Shown in pieces: positions 34,902 through 42,927 of a stretch of DNA of 64,000 nucleotides. The notes beneath the pieces are model-generated. The model was given only the letters and a program-made list of their open reading frames with translations. It ran no database searches and was not told the DNA's origin. The position numbers and the translations under genes are program-made. Source of the DNA: Myxococcus sp. RHSTA-1-4 (lineage in GTDB: Bacteria > Myxococcota > Myxococcia > Myxococcales > Myxococcaceae); assembly GCF_020037125.1 (NCBI RefSeq), contig NZ_JAIQDG010000016.1, positions 124,001 to 188,000 of the forward strand, in the 5' to 3' direction. Position 1 is the first letter of the stretch, and each line of letters begins with the position of its first letter.

Positions 34902-35071
34902 GCGCGGGGGCCCTGCCTGGAGGGTGGCGCACCCGTGTCCACATGAAAGGGCTTTCAGGTGCGGCGCGAGCCGACCGACCCGAAGGGACGCCTCGCCCGT
35001 TGAACGCAGGACCCCCTGGGGCGTTAGACTCCCCTGCAAGCACGATTTTCCAGACAGCAGGGGGTCATCCG

Positions 35072-35659
35072 GTGACACCGCGCGGTTATCGTGAAGAAGA
35101 GCTCGTCTGCAACCGTTCGTCGCTGCTCATCCATGGCGGTACGGAGGATGAGCGCCGCTCCTGGGCCCAGGAGGCGGCCCGCAACTTCGACGTGGAGCTG
35201 GTGGAGGTGAAGCAGGCGGCGGACCTGCCCGGAGCGCTCCGGCAGCCCAACGGGGTGGTGTTCATCCCCGACGTGGCGAAGCTGGGGCGCGAGGCGCAGT
35301 TCGCCATCCTGCGCTGCCTGCAGATGCAGGAGGAGCGGCCCAAGGTGGTGGTGGGGCTGTCCGGCGCGGCGGATGCGGCGCTGGCGCGCGGCACGCTGCG
35401 CGAGGACCTGCACTACCGCCTGCACCAGGCGCAGGTGGACCTCCAGCAGGACGGCCTGCGCGAGCTGCTGAAGCGGCGCTGGGCCGTGCAGGCCGAGCAG
35501 CTCGCGGCGAAGGTCGCGGCGGCGAAGGCGGCCGAGGAGAAGGCGCGCGCGGCGCTCGACTCGCGCAAGCCCGGGACGGTGACGCGCATCGCCCCGAAGC
35601 GGAAGACGGTCGCCTCCATCTCGCGCAAGGCGGCGGCGTCGAGGAACGTGGCGCGCTGA
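35072..35659 (+). CDS. Sigma54-activator-like AAA remnant protein
   Basis: 195 residues from a GTG at 35072 with GGGGG upstream. The central part (VVFIPDVAKLGREAQFAILR, then LREDLHYRLHQAQVDL) is a recognisable relative of the core of sigma54-dependent activator AAA domains, where it would read LFLDEVGELP ... LREDLYYRL. The Walker A loop, the GAFTGA loop and a DNA-binding Fis domain are absent. An Ala/Lys-rich C-terminus (AAKVAAAKAAEEKARAAL, then RIAPKRKTVASISRKAAA) follows. It may be a regulatory relic or a non-ATPase decoy. Function unknown. Confidence 0.68.
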   Translation: MTPRGYREEELVCNRSSLLIHGGTEDERRSWAQEAARNFDVELVEVKQAADLPGALRQPNGVVFIPDVAKLGREAQFAILRCLQMQEERPKVVVGLSGAADAALARGTLREDLHYRLHQAQVDLQQDGLRELLKRRWAVQAEQLAAKVAAAKAAEEKARAALDSRKPGTVTRIAPKRKTVASISRKAAASRNVAR

Positions 35660-35667
35660 AGCCGGGC

Positions 35668-36081
35668 TCAGTGGCGGTGCTTCTGGCCGCGCTTCACCTT
35701 GACCGGGGGTGTCCTCGGGGTGCCCCGCTTCGCGGCGGGGGCCCGAGAGGGGAGGCTCTTGCGGCCCGTCGTCTCCACGGCGGAGGCGGTGCGGGCCGGT
35801 GACTTGCGGCGCGTGGTGGCGGGCTTCATCGGCCGGCCGCTCTCGATGACGCCGCGAGGGGGGACGGCCGCGCGACGCAGCTCCGTGGTGGAGGGGGCGG
35901 AGCCTCCCCGGGCCGCCGTGGCGTGCTGGGCGGCGTGCGTCCCGCAGAGCCGGGCCTGGAGGGCATCCACGGTGCGGGCGGTCAACACCGCGCCCTCCAC
36001 CAGGGCCCGCGCGCCGCGGGTGCCGGCCCGGAAGGCCACTCGCTTCACCGTGTCCACCAGCCCACGCTTGGACCTGTCCAT
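35668..36081 (-). CDS. Basic Lys/Arg/Pro-rich hypothetical protein
   Basis: 137 residues with GAGGAG before the ATG. A short helical N-terminus (MDRSKRGLVDTVKRVAFRAG) is followed by a long basic, Ala/Pro/Thr/Arg-rich tail (RGQKHRH at the end) resembling histone-like or nucleoid-associated tails. It probably binds nucleic acid or membranes through charge, but no family is recognised. It faces the sigma54-like gene tail to tail. Confidence 0.55.
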   Translation of the reverse strand: MDRSKRGLVDTVKRVAFRAGTRGARALVEGAVLTARTVDALQARLCGTHAAQHATAARGGSAPSTTELRRAAVPPRGVIESGRPMKPATTRRKSPARTASAVETTGRKSLPSRAPAAKRGTPRTPPVKVKRGQKHRH

Positions 36082-36233
36082 GTCGCTCCTCGCTTCCCGG
36101 GGGTGCTGCGGTTGCCGTCAAAGGTAGTCACCCGGCCACCGGGGTGAAGCGGCACCGCGGGCCCGGTGCCATCCGTCAGCCGGTGCGCCAGCGTGCCGTC
36201 CGAGGGAGCGCCGCATCCACGCGAGGAGGAATC

Positions 36234-36776
<543 letters not shown>

Positions 36777-36836
36777 GCCGGGAAATCTGAGCTAGAGTCG
36801 GCTCATAGCCCTTTCCTCCCTTTCCCGGAGCGAGAC

Positions 36837-37301
36837 ATGACGCAGGAAAACGCCGCCAAGCCGAAGCGGGGTCTCAAGCGGCCCATCGAAGTGGTTCGCG
36901 CGGAGCTGCTCAAGGACCCGGAGACCAAGAAGATTGCCCAGGCCGTGAGCATGGAGCTCGAGGACTACGTGGAGCTGGTCCTCAAGTACGCGCAGGACAA
37001 GGACAAGGAGGCCGAGGTCGCCGTCGTCTCCGACGAGGAGCTGCGCAAGAACGGCTTCACCCCCATGTCCGCCGAGGAGGCCGCCAACATCCTCATCAAA
37101 GGGATGAAGGGCGAGCTGCCCGGGTCGCCTCCCGACTTCGAGGCGTCAAAATTCACCCAGGGGGGCGCGGGTAGCGCCGGCAAGCCCTCCCTGACGGCGC
37201 CCCAGGGGCAGGCCCCCACCGGTCCGCAGGACCCCGCCGCGCAGAAGGCCCTGCAGGATCAGCTCAAGCGGGGCGGCGGCGGCGGCGGTAACCGCGCGTA
37301 A
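36837..37301 (+). CDS. Hypothetical protein with Gly/Pro/Gln-rich tail
   Basis: 154 residues. The N-terminal 100 residues are charged and helical (RPIEVVRAELLKDPETKKIA, MELEDYVELVLKYAQDKDKE) with no membrane segment. The last 55 are low-complexity (GGAGSAGKPS ... RGGGGGGNRA). A GGAGCGAG Shine-Dalgarno precedes the ATG. I do not know a homologue. It may be a myxobacterial structural or adaptor protein. Confidence 0.65.
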   Translation: MTQENAAKPKRGLKRPIEVVRAELLKDPETKKIAQAVSMELEDYVELVLKYAQDKDKEAEVAVVSDEELRKNGFTPMSAEEAANILIKGMKGELPGSPPDFEASKFTQGGAGSAGKPSLTAPQGQAPTGPQDPAAQKALQDQLKRGGGGGGNRA

Positions 37302-37448
37302 CTCGGTGCCCGAGGGGATGTGCCGGGGAAAAAAATTCCGGCTGATAAATCAGCACGAAACAATTCCGCCGGGTTTCCGAGAATCCCTTTGAGCTTCATC
37401 TCCGGCACAAAACTTCCTCAAACTTCCAGATATCGAAGGAGCACTACC

Positions 37449-37889
37449 ATGGGCGGCGTAGCCAAGGCTTTCAGCAAGGTCACCCAGACGATTGGCAAGG
37501 TCGCGAGCACGGTCAGCAAGGTCGCTGGCGGCATCGCGAACATCGCTGGCAAGGCGATGGAGTTCCTGCAGAAGCCGATCAGCGCGCTGACGGACCCCAT
37601 CGCGAAGTTCGTGGGTGAGAAGGTCGGCAAGCTCCCGTTCGTGGGCAAGTTCCTGGGCCCCATCGCCGAGAACCTCATCAAGCAGGGCGCGTCGTCCCTG
37701 CTGGGCTCCGGCCCCCTGGGCGGCCTCGGCTTCCTGGCGAAGCTGGCCCCCAAGCTGGAGGACATCACCAAGATTGCCCAGTCCGTGAAGTCGGCGGCGG
37801 ACAAGGTCGGTGCGTTCACGAACAACCCGATCGGCCTCCAGAACTTCCAGAACATCATCGCGCAGAACCACGCCCGCTTCGTGGAGTGA
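37449..37889 (+). CDS. Small hydrophobic/Gly-rich hypothetical protein
   Basis: 146 residues with AAGGAG before the ATG. It is dominated by short amphipathic helices rich in Gly, Ala, Lys and Ser (AKAFSKVTQTIGKVASTVSK, GGIANIAGKAMEFLQKPI, SSLLGSGPLGGLGFLAK) and ends in NNPIGLQNFQNIIAQNHARF. No signal peptide or Cys. Amphipathic, Gly-punctuated helices suggest a membrane-active or self-assembling protein such as a filament or pore component. The upstream 146 bp are unusually AT-rich. Confidence 0.6.
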   Translation: MGGVAKAFSKVTQTIGKVASTVSKVAGGIANIAGKAMEFLQKPISALTDPIAKFVGEKVGKLPFVGKFLGPIAENLIKQGASSLLGSGPLGGLGFLAKLAPKLEDITKIAQSVKSAADKVGAFTNNPIGLQNFQNIIAQNHARFVE

Positions 37890-38010
37890 GCGCTCGCGCC
37901 CCTGGCGCGACAGAGCAGCAAGCCCGAGGGCCGGTCTCCCGCGAAGGTGCGGGGCCGGCCCTCCGGCGTTGCGGGGCACGGAGGCTCGCGGCGGCTGGCG
38001 GCCCCGGTCG

Positions 38011-38418
38011 TCCCCGGGAGGGCGGGCGCCGTACGCGCGCGTCACGGCACGGGCTCGAGGGCGCCCGGTGGTCCGGCGGATGCGTGCGTGGTGAGCCCGG
38101 AGCGGACAGTCGCCGTCCGCGTCGCCGCACTCGCTCGGGGCGCCCGGCGTCCCGGCGGATGCGTGCGTGGTGAGCCCCGGAGAGGACAGCCGCCGTCCGC
38201 GTCGTGGCACTCGCTCGGGGCGCCTGGCGTCCCGGCGGATGCGTGCGTGGTGAGCCCCGGAGAGGACAGCCGCCGTTCGCGTCGCGGCACTCACTCGGGG
38301 CGCCCGGCGTTCCGGGTGGCGCGCGCGGTACACCCCGGAGAGGGAGGACGCCTTCTCGCACGTCGCGGCACGCTCGGGAGCGCCCGAATCTCCCGGCGTT
38401 CCGGGGGCCGAGTGCGTG
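38011..38418. repeat. GC-rich tandem repeat, units of 78-80 bp, last one longer
   Basis: A degenerate minisatellite. Unit starts are about 38011, 38091, 38170, 38250 and 38328, giving unit lengths of 79-80, 79, 80, 78 and 91 bp. Each unit contains a CTCGGGGCGCCC-like block followed by CGGCGTCCCGG and GCGTGCGTGGTGAGC-type joins. Unit lengths are not all multiples of three, so no protein frame is preserved, although overlapping reading frames exist on both strands. The tract has no gene and follows the 146-residue hypothetical. Confidence 0.75.
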
Positions 38419-38423
38419 GTGAG

Positions 38424-38700
38424 GCGGTGGTGGGCGCCGCTGGTGCTGAGCGGGCGCGACCGAGGCCGCCCCTCGCCCCTTCCGGCACTCCGTGAGCGTG
38501 TGCGGGGCAAGGCGGTGGTGGGCGCCGCCGGTGCTGAGCGGGGCGCGATCGAGGCCGCCCGTCTCTCCCCTGCCATGCCCGGGGGCGCGGTGTGGCGGTG
38601 GGACGCCGCCGGTGCTGGCGGGACGGACGCCCAGGTCCGGGAGTGCGTCCGGGGAGCCGTGCGCGGTGAGACGGAGGCTCCGCTGGTGCTGGCCGGGACG
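38424..38700. repeat. Second repeat family, about 83-88 bp
   Basis: A different unit starting GCGGTGGTGGGCGCCGC begins at 38424, 38512 and 38595, with a partial match near 38680. It continues the repetitive, extremely GC-rich character up to the SCO gene. No coding function evident. Confidence 0.55.
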
Positions 38701-38730
38701 CCTGGGTCCGCGAGTCCGCCCCCGCTTCGC

Positions 38731-39390
38731 TCAGCGCTCCTCGCGAGCCAGTCGCTCGGTGTCGCGGATGAGCCGATCGGTGGAATCGCTGTCCGCGCTG
38801 TCGTAGTAGCCGCGAATCTGACCGTTCCGGTCCACGAGGACGAAGTGGGTGCCGTGGAAGATGGAGAGCAGGTCATCCTCGGGGGCGCCGGCCTCGCGGC
38901 CCATGCTGATCTTGAATCCGTGGACGATGGTGTCCTTGAGCTGCTCGTAGTCGCCGGTGAGGAAGCTCCACCGGGCGAAGTCGGCGCCGTGGCGCTGGCC
39001 GTACTCGGTGAGGCGCTCGGGCGTGTCGTACTTCGGGTCCACGGAGAAGGAGACGAGCTGGAGCCCGGTTCCGAAGTGCGCGGTGCGCTCCTGCACGCCG
39101 GCCATCTTCCGCGTGAAGGCGGGACAGATGGTGGGGCAGCGCGTGAAGATGAAGTTGGCGATGTAGGGCCGCCCCCGGAGCTGCGCGCTGCCGAAGGGCT
39201 GGCCGTCGTGGCGCGTGAAGGAGAACTCCGGGAGGGCGCCGAGCTGGGGCAGCGGCTCGCTCCGGCCGCGCAGCAGGGTGGCGCCGGAGGCGATCGCGAT
39301 GCCGAGCATGAACACGGCGAGGCCGCCCCAGAAGCCGGGGCGCTGGGTGAGACGGGCCGGGCGGGCCGGGAGCGTGGATTCGGCGGTCAT
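38731..39390 (-). CDS. SCO1/SenC copper chaperone family protein
   Basis: 219 residues. One N-terminal membrane helix (GFWGGLAVFMLGIAIASGATL) anchors a thioredoxin-fold domain. The copper motif CPTIC at 85-89 and the third ligand H182 in FHGTHFVLVD are complete. SCO proteins deliver copper to the CuA site of cytochrome oxidase or manage thiol redox. A cytochrome oxidase cluster lies about 5 kb away on the plus strand. Confidence 0.9.
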   Translation of the reverse strand: MTAESTLPARPARLTQRPGFWGGLAVFMLGIAIASGATLLRGRSEPLPQLGALPEFSFTRHDGQPFGSAQLRGRPYIANFIFTRCPTICPAFTRKMAGVQERTAHFGTGLQLVSFSVDPKYDTPERLTEYGQRHGADFARWSFLTGDYEQLKDTIVHGFKISMGREAGAPEDDLLSIFHGTHFVLVDRNGQIRGYYDSADSDSTDRLIRDTERLAREER

Positions 39391-39753
39391 GGGGCCCCGA
39401 GGTAACGGAAGGCGGGGGGCGGCACAAGCACGGCCCGCTCTCCCGCGACATCCTGGCTACTCCAGAGATGTAGGCGGCGCATGACCGCTTTGAGGGCAGG
39501 CGGGCCGGGAGGAGCTGGTCATGGACTGGACCCGCGGGTCTTCCGCATGGCCGGTGCGCCTGGCGGACGTGCGCGTGGGTTCCTGCCCGCTCTTGGGCCC
39601 CGGTGCTCCGTGCGGCGGCAGGGCCTGGGAAGAAATGCCGAAGCCCGCTTTCCGGGGGGCGAGACGGCCCGTTCCCTGCTGGTCACCCTCGTGAGCTAGC
39701 ATTCGTTGGAGCAGCGGGGGAGCTGCCCGGGGATGTCACCGGAGGGGGAAGAG
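39391..39753. other. 363-bp stretch without a gene
   Basis: Contains only a weak 72-codon reading frame at 39481-39699 without a Shine-Dalgarno. No repeat, RNA gene or convincing promoter was seen. It must hold the promoters of the divergent SCO and LysM genes. Confidence 0.5.
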
Positions 39754-40401
39754 ATGCCAACCACTCACGTCGTGAAGCAGGGCGAGTGCTTCCTGCTCAT
39801 CGCGCGGCGCCATGGCTTCGCGGACTTCAAGCGGCTCTACGAGCACCCGGACAACGCGGAGCTGCGTCAGAAGCGCCCGAATCCGAATGTGCTCTACCCG
39901 GGGGACACCGTCGTCATCCCGGACAAGGGCACTCCGAAGCAGAAGCCGAACCTCGTCACCGGCAGGAGCCACACGTTCACCGTCAAGGCGCCGGGCCGAT
40001 ACCTGCGCTTCGCGCTGACGGACGCGGAAGGGGCGCCGCTCTCCGGCAGGTCCTACCTGCTCACCTTCGAGCAGGAGGTCATCGAGGGGAACACGGATGA
40101 CGCGGGCTGCCTGGAGGAGATGGTCCCCTTCAGCGTGAGCCAGGTGGAGCTGGAGTGCGAGGGCCAGTGCTGGGAGCTGGAGCTGGGGACGCTGCGCCCC
40201 ATGAAGGACACCCCGGACGACGGCGTCTCCGGTGCCGAGGCCCGGCTCATCAACCTGGGCTATGTGCTGGAGCCCACGGGGAGGATGACGCTGGAGCTGC
40301 GCAGCGCCATCCGCGCCTTCCAGCACCAGAGCGGCCTGGAGGTCACCGGCCGCCTGGACGCGGAGACCCTCCGGAAACTCGAGGAGCTGCACGGGAGCTG
40401 A
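39754..40401 (+). CDS. LysM-like and peptidoglycan-binding (PGBD_1) protein
   Basis: 215 residues from ATG 39754 with GGAGGGGG upstream. A LysM-like N-terminal domain (HVVKQGECFLLIARRHGFAD, then NPNVLYPGDTVVIPDKGTP) is followed by a central beta domain. A C-terminal peptidoglycan-binding helical bundle (EARLINLGYVLEPTGRMTLE, then SAIRAFQHQSGLEVTGRLDA) follows. No signal peptide, so it would not be secreted by Sec. The layout occurs next to secreted-effector genes in many Proteobacteria. It directly precedes an 824-residue protein with an L,D-transpeptidase-like motif. Confidence 0.8.
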   Translation: MPTTHVVKQGECFLLIARRHGFADFKRLYEHPDNAELRQKRPNPNVLYPGDTVVIPDKGTPKQKPNLVTGRSHTFTVKAPGRYLRFALTDAEGAPLSGRSYLLTFEQEVIEGNTDDAGCLEEMVPFSVSQVELECEGQCWELELGTLRPMKDTPDDGVSGAEARLINLGYVLEPTGRMTLELRSAIRAFQHQSGLEVTGRLDAETLRKLEELHGS

Positions 40402-40424
40402 ACCCGTCCGTTCGAGAGGCACCG

Positions 40425-42899
40425 ATGGCAGCCAAGGCGAGCAAGAAGAAGGCAGCGAAGGACGCTCCGAAGCAGGACAAGCCCAAGAAGAAGGCGGCCG
40501 TCGCGACGGCGCCGGAGAACCGGGCGCACCACGCGACGCTGAGCGAGACGCAGTGCTCGGACTGCGCGGTGGGACTGCTGAGGCAGTTCGCGAGCGAGAG
40601 CCTGCGGAAGCAGAAGAAGGTGGACCCGGGCAACCAGAAGTTCCACCTGCAGGACGACGAGGAGCTGGAGCTGCTGCGGACGAACCCGCTCACACTCCAG
40701 CTCGTGGGCCTGCGCCGGGAGCGCTCCCTCTCCAACCGGTTCGATGACCTGCTCGTCGTGCTCTACGACCCGGCCCTGCTGAAGGAGGGGGAGAAGACCG
40801 TCCTCGATGCCGAGGGCTTGCGCGCGGAGAACCTGAAGGACGCGCAGGCGTACGTGGACGCGGTGCTCTTGGAGAAGGATTGGGCACCCCCGAAGAACTG
40901 GCCGCTTCCCGGCGTGGATGTCTCGTGCCCGGTGTGCAAGCACTGGCGGGTGCTCGTCTTCCCCATCACCACGGAGCCGGGTTACGACAAGGACAAGCCC
41001 TCCCTGAAGGACGCCGAGGGCAGCAAGCTGCCTGACTTCGACAACGTCACCCTGCTCCCGAACGACGTGGGGGCCATCGCCCCCGGCATCTATAACGGGT
41101 ACTACCGGGTGGGTCTCCACAAGGGCTCGCTCAACCCGCCCACTTCGTACGCCGCGCTGCAGTTCATCGGAGGCACGATTCCCGCCCGGCGGCGCTACCC
41201 CGTCTCCGATTTCCTGAACGCCGCGCAGGCCGCGTACGAAGCACGTACGGATGCGGCCATCTGCGCCCCCTTCGCCGAGAAAGACGCCGAGGCCCAGAAG
41301 ACGCTGCGCGAGAAGTTCGAGGAGGAGCTCGGCAAGACGATGCCGAGGAAGACCTCCAAGGAGAAGGTGGCCTTCAACAAGGCCGTGGCGAGCAAGCTCA
41401 CGGCCCACAGAATCGAGACCTACGCGGCGGAGATCGCCGAAGTCCGTAAGCAACAGGCTCGGGCGGCGCTCGACCTGCTGGTCAGCGGGAACCCGAAGGT
41501 GAAGCCGAAAATCAATGCCACCGAGAGGTTCATCCGGCTCGAGGACGCCAGCGGCGCGGAGACGCAGGACTTCGAGGTGGAAGGAAACGCGGTGTCCCAC
41601 CTGGAGGTGATGGAAGATGACGCGTCCCCGATGAAGTGGGGCCTCCAGCTCGCCTTCAAGCCTCCGCCGCTCCCTCCGGCGCTGTCGCCACCGTCAGCCA
41701 CGGCCCCCACCACCGCGGCTCCCACCACCGCTCCAGCCGCGCCCCCTCCGGCGGAGGTTCCTCCTACCCCACCACCGCCCAGGACGCTGCGGCTGACGGC
41801 GAACGAAGTGATTGTCACCTTCGGCACCGCCAGCGGCACCAACATCCACCGCTCGGTGGACGGAGAGAGAGGCTCCTGGCGGCGCGGCCGCGAGGTGAAC
41901 GACTTCTCCGAGGGGTGCCAGGTCTTCCGCTCGCCCCAGGACTTCCGCGACCTGTTGCGGCTGGCCATGCTGTCCAAGCGAGCCCAGTGCCCGTCACGGC
42001 AGGCGAGCTGTTGCGCGGAGCTCACGGTGGCGGATGTCGAGAAGGGCATCGGCTCGATGATGAGCACCTTCCTCCTCAAACTTCCCACTGCTTTCGCCGA
42101 AGAGGCCAGGGACGCGGTCACGAAGGCCTTCGCTCCACCGCCACCGCTTGAACCCGCCGAGTCCACGCCGGCCACGGATGACGCCGCTCTGTCTCCGGCA
42201 ACCAGCACGGACGCCGCCACGCCGTCCGCACCTGACCCGAAGGCCGTCACTCCACAGCCCGCCCCTGACCCGAAGCTCGTGGAGACGGCCACGAAACTCC
42301 TCGACGAGAGCGTCACTCAGGATGATTTCGACAAACAGGTGCGAGGCGTCTTCCAGAAGGTCTTCCCCAACCCGAGCTACGACAGCGCCAGCAACTTCGA
42401 GCTGCTCAAGAGCTTTACGCGCCAGAAGATGATCGAGGCACTGCTGTTCGAGGAGAACGTCAAGACGGCAGCCGGAGGAGGAGCGCCCCAGCCGACGAGG
42501 GAGAAGAAGGCCTTCGAGAAGGCGCTGGAGAAGACGCTCAAGGGGGCTCTCGACAAAGGCCTGGAGGAGTTGCGAATGAAGCTCACCGAGGTCAGGGACG
42601 CCTGGGTGCAGGACGAGCACACCAGACACATCAAAAGAAGGCGTGATGCGTTCTTCAAAGACCGGCTTGAGCCCTGTGACTTCGGCACGTGCGGCTTCAC
42701 GTTCGACTACATGCTGGCGGAGACGACGCGGGCCAACATGGAGTCGTTCGTGGCGAAGCTGGGCGAGCGCGACTGGAATACGCTCTTCCCCGAAGATGCG
42801 CCGCCTCTGGCGCCCAAGCCCGCGAAGAAGCCCCCTTCCAAGTCGGCGTCGAACAAAGGCAAGTCACCGAAAGTTGCTGCTGGCTCGCCGGGTAGGTAG
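40425..42899 (+). CDS. Large modular protein with an L,D-transpeptidase-like HxnSxGC motif
   Basis: 824 residues from ATG 40425. A Lys-rich N-terminus (about 1-30) is followed by a region with CSDC and CPVC pairs (about 47-170), a Pro/Ala/Thr linker near 415-450, and a domain at about 460-525. That domain contains GTNIHRSV (H475) and VNDFSEGCQVF (S495, C498). This H...S-x-G-C arrangement resembles the catalytic motif of YkuD-type L,D-transpeptidases or related peptidoglycan peptidases. The C-terminal 250 residues are helical and charged and end in a basic tail. No signal peptide. Encoded 24 bp after the LysM/PGBD protein, it may be a muralytic effector or an enzyme remodelling spore or cell-wall peptidoglycan. 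The enzymatic call is tentative. Confidence 0.7.
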   Translation: MAAKASKKKAAKDAPKQDKPKKKAAVATAPENRAHHATLSETQCSDCAVGLLRQFASESLRKQKKVDPGNQKFHLQDDEELELLRTNPLTLQLVGLRRERSLSNRFDDLLVVLYDPALLKEGEKTVLDAEGLRAENLKDAQAYVDAVLLEKDWAPPKNWPLPGVDVSCPVCKHWRVLVFPITTEPGYDKDKPSLKDAEGSKLPDFDNVTLLPNDVGAIAPGIYNGYYRVGLHKGSLNPPTSYAALQFIGGTIPARRRYPVSDFLNAAQAAYEARTDAAICAPFAEKDAEAQKTLREKFEEELGKTMPRKTSKEKVAFNKAVASKLTAHRIETYAAEIAEVRKQQARAALDLLVSGNPKVKPKINATERFIRLEDASGAETQDFEVEGNAVSHLEVMEDDASPMKWGLQLAFKPPPLPPALSPPSATAPTTAAPTTAPAAPPPAEVPPTPPPPRTLRLTANEVIVTFGTASGTNIHRSVDGERGSWRRGREVNDFSEGCQVFRSPQDFRDLLRLAMLSKRAQCPSRQASCCAELTVADVEKGIGSMMSTFLLKLPTAFAEEARDAVTKAFAPPPPLEPAESTPATDDAALSPATSTDAATPSAPDPKAVTPQPAPDPKLVETATKLLDESVTQDDFDKQVRGVFQKVFPNPSYDSASNFELLKSFTRQKMIEALLFEENVKTAAGGGAPQPTREKKAFEKALEKTLKGALDKGLEELRMKLTEVRDAWVQDEHTRHIKRRRDAFFKDRLEPCDFGTCGFTFDYMLAETTRANMESFVAKLGERDWNTLFPEDAPPLAPKPAKKPPSKSASNKGKSPKVAAGSPGR

Positions 42900-42927
42900 T
42901 CGTGGGCCCGAAGACACAGTGGGGCCC

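Noticed and set aside
37405-37430. Sigma54-like GGCAC-N5-TTCC element before the 146-residue gene
   Set aside because: The -12 GC is CC, so the match is incomplete and cannot be supported.
38011-38700. CRISPR array
   Set aside because: Units are 78-91 bp with no short conserved repeat alternating with unique spacers, and no cas gene is nearby.
37350-38876. 508-codon minus-strand frame spanning the tandem repeats
   Set aside because: Repeat-derived Ala/Arg/Pro/Thr sequence with unit lengths that shift frame; no start or ribosome-binding site that fits.
39481-39699. 72-codon plus-strand frame
   Set aside because: No Shine-Dalgarno and Gly/Arg/Pro-rich composition typical of random high-GC frames.
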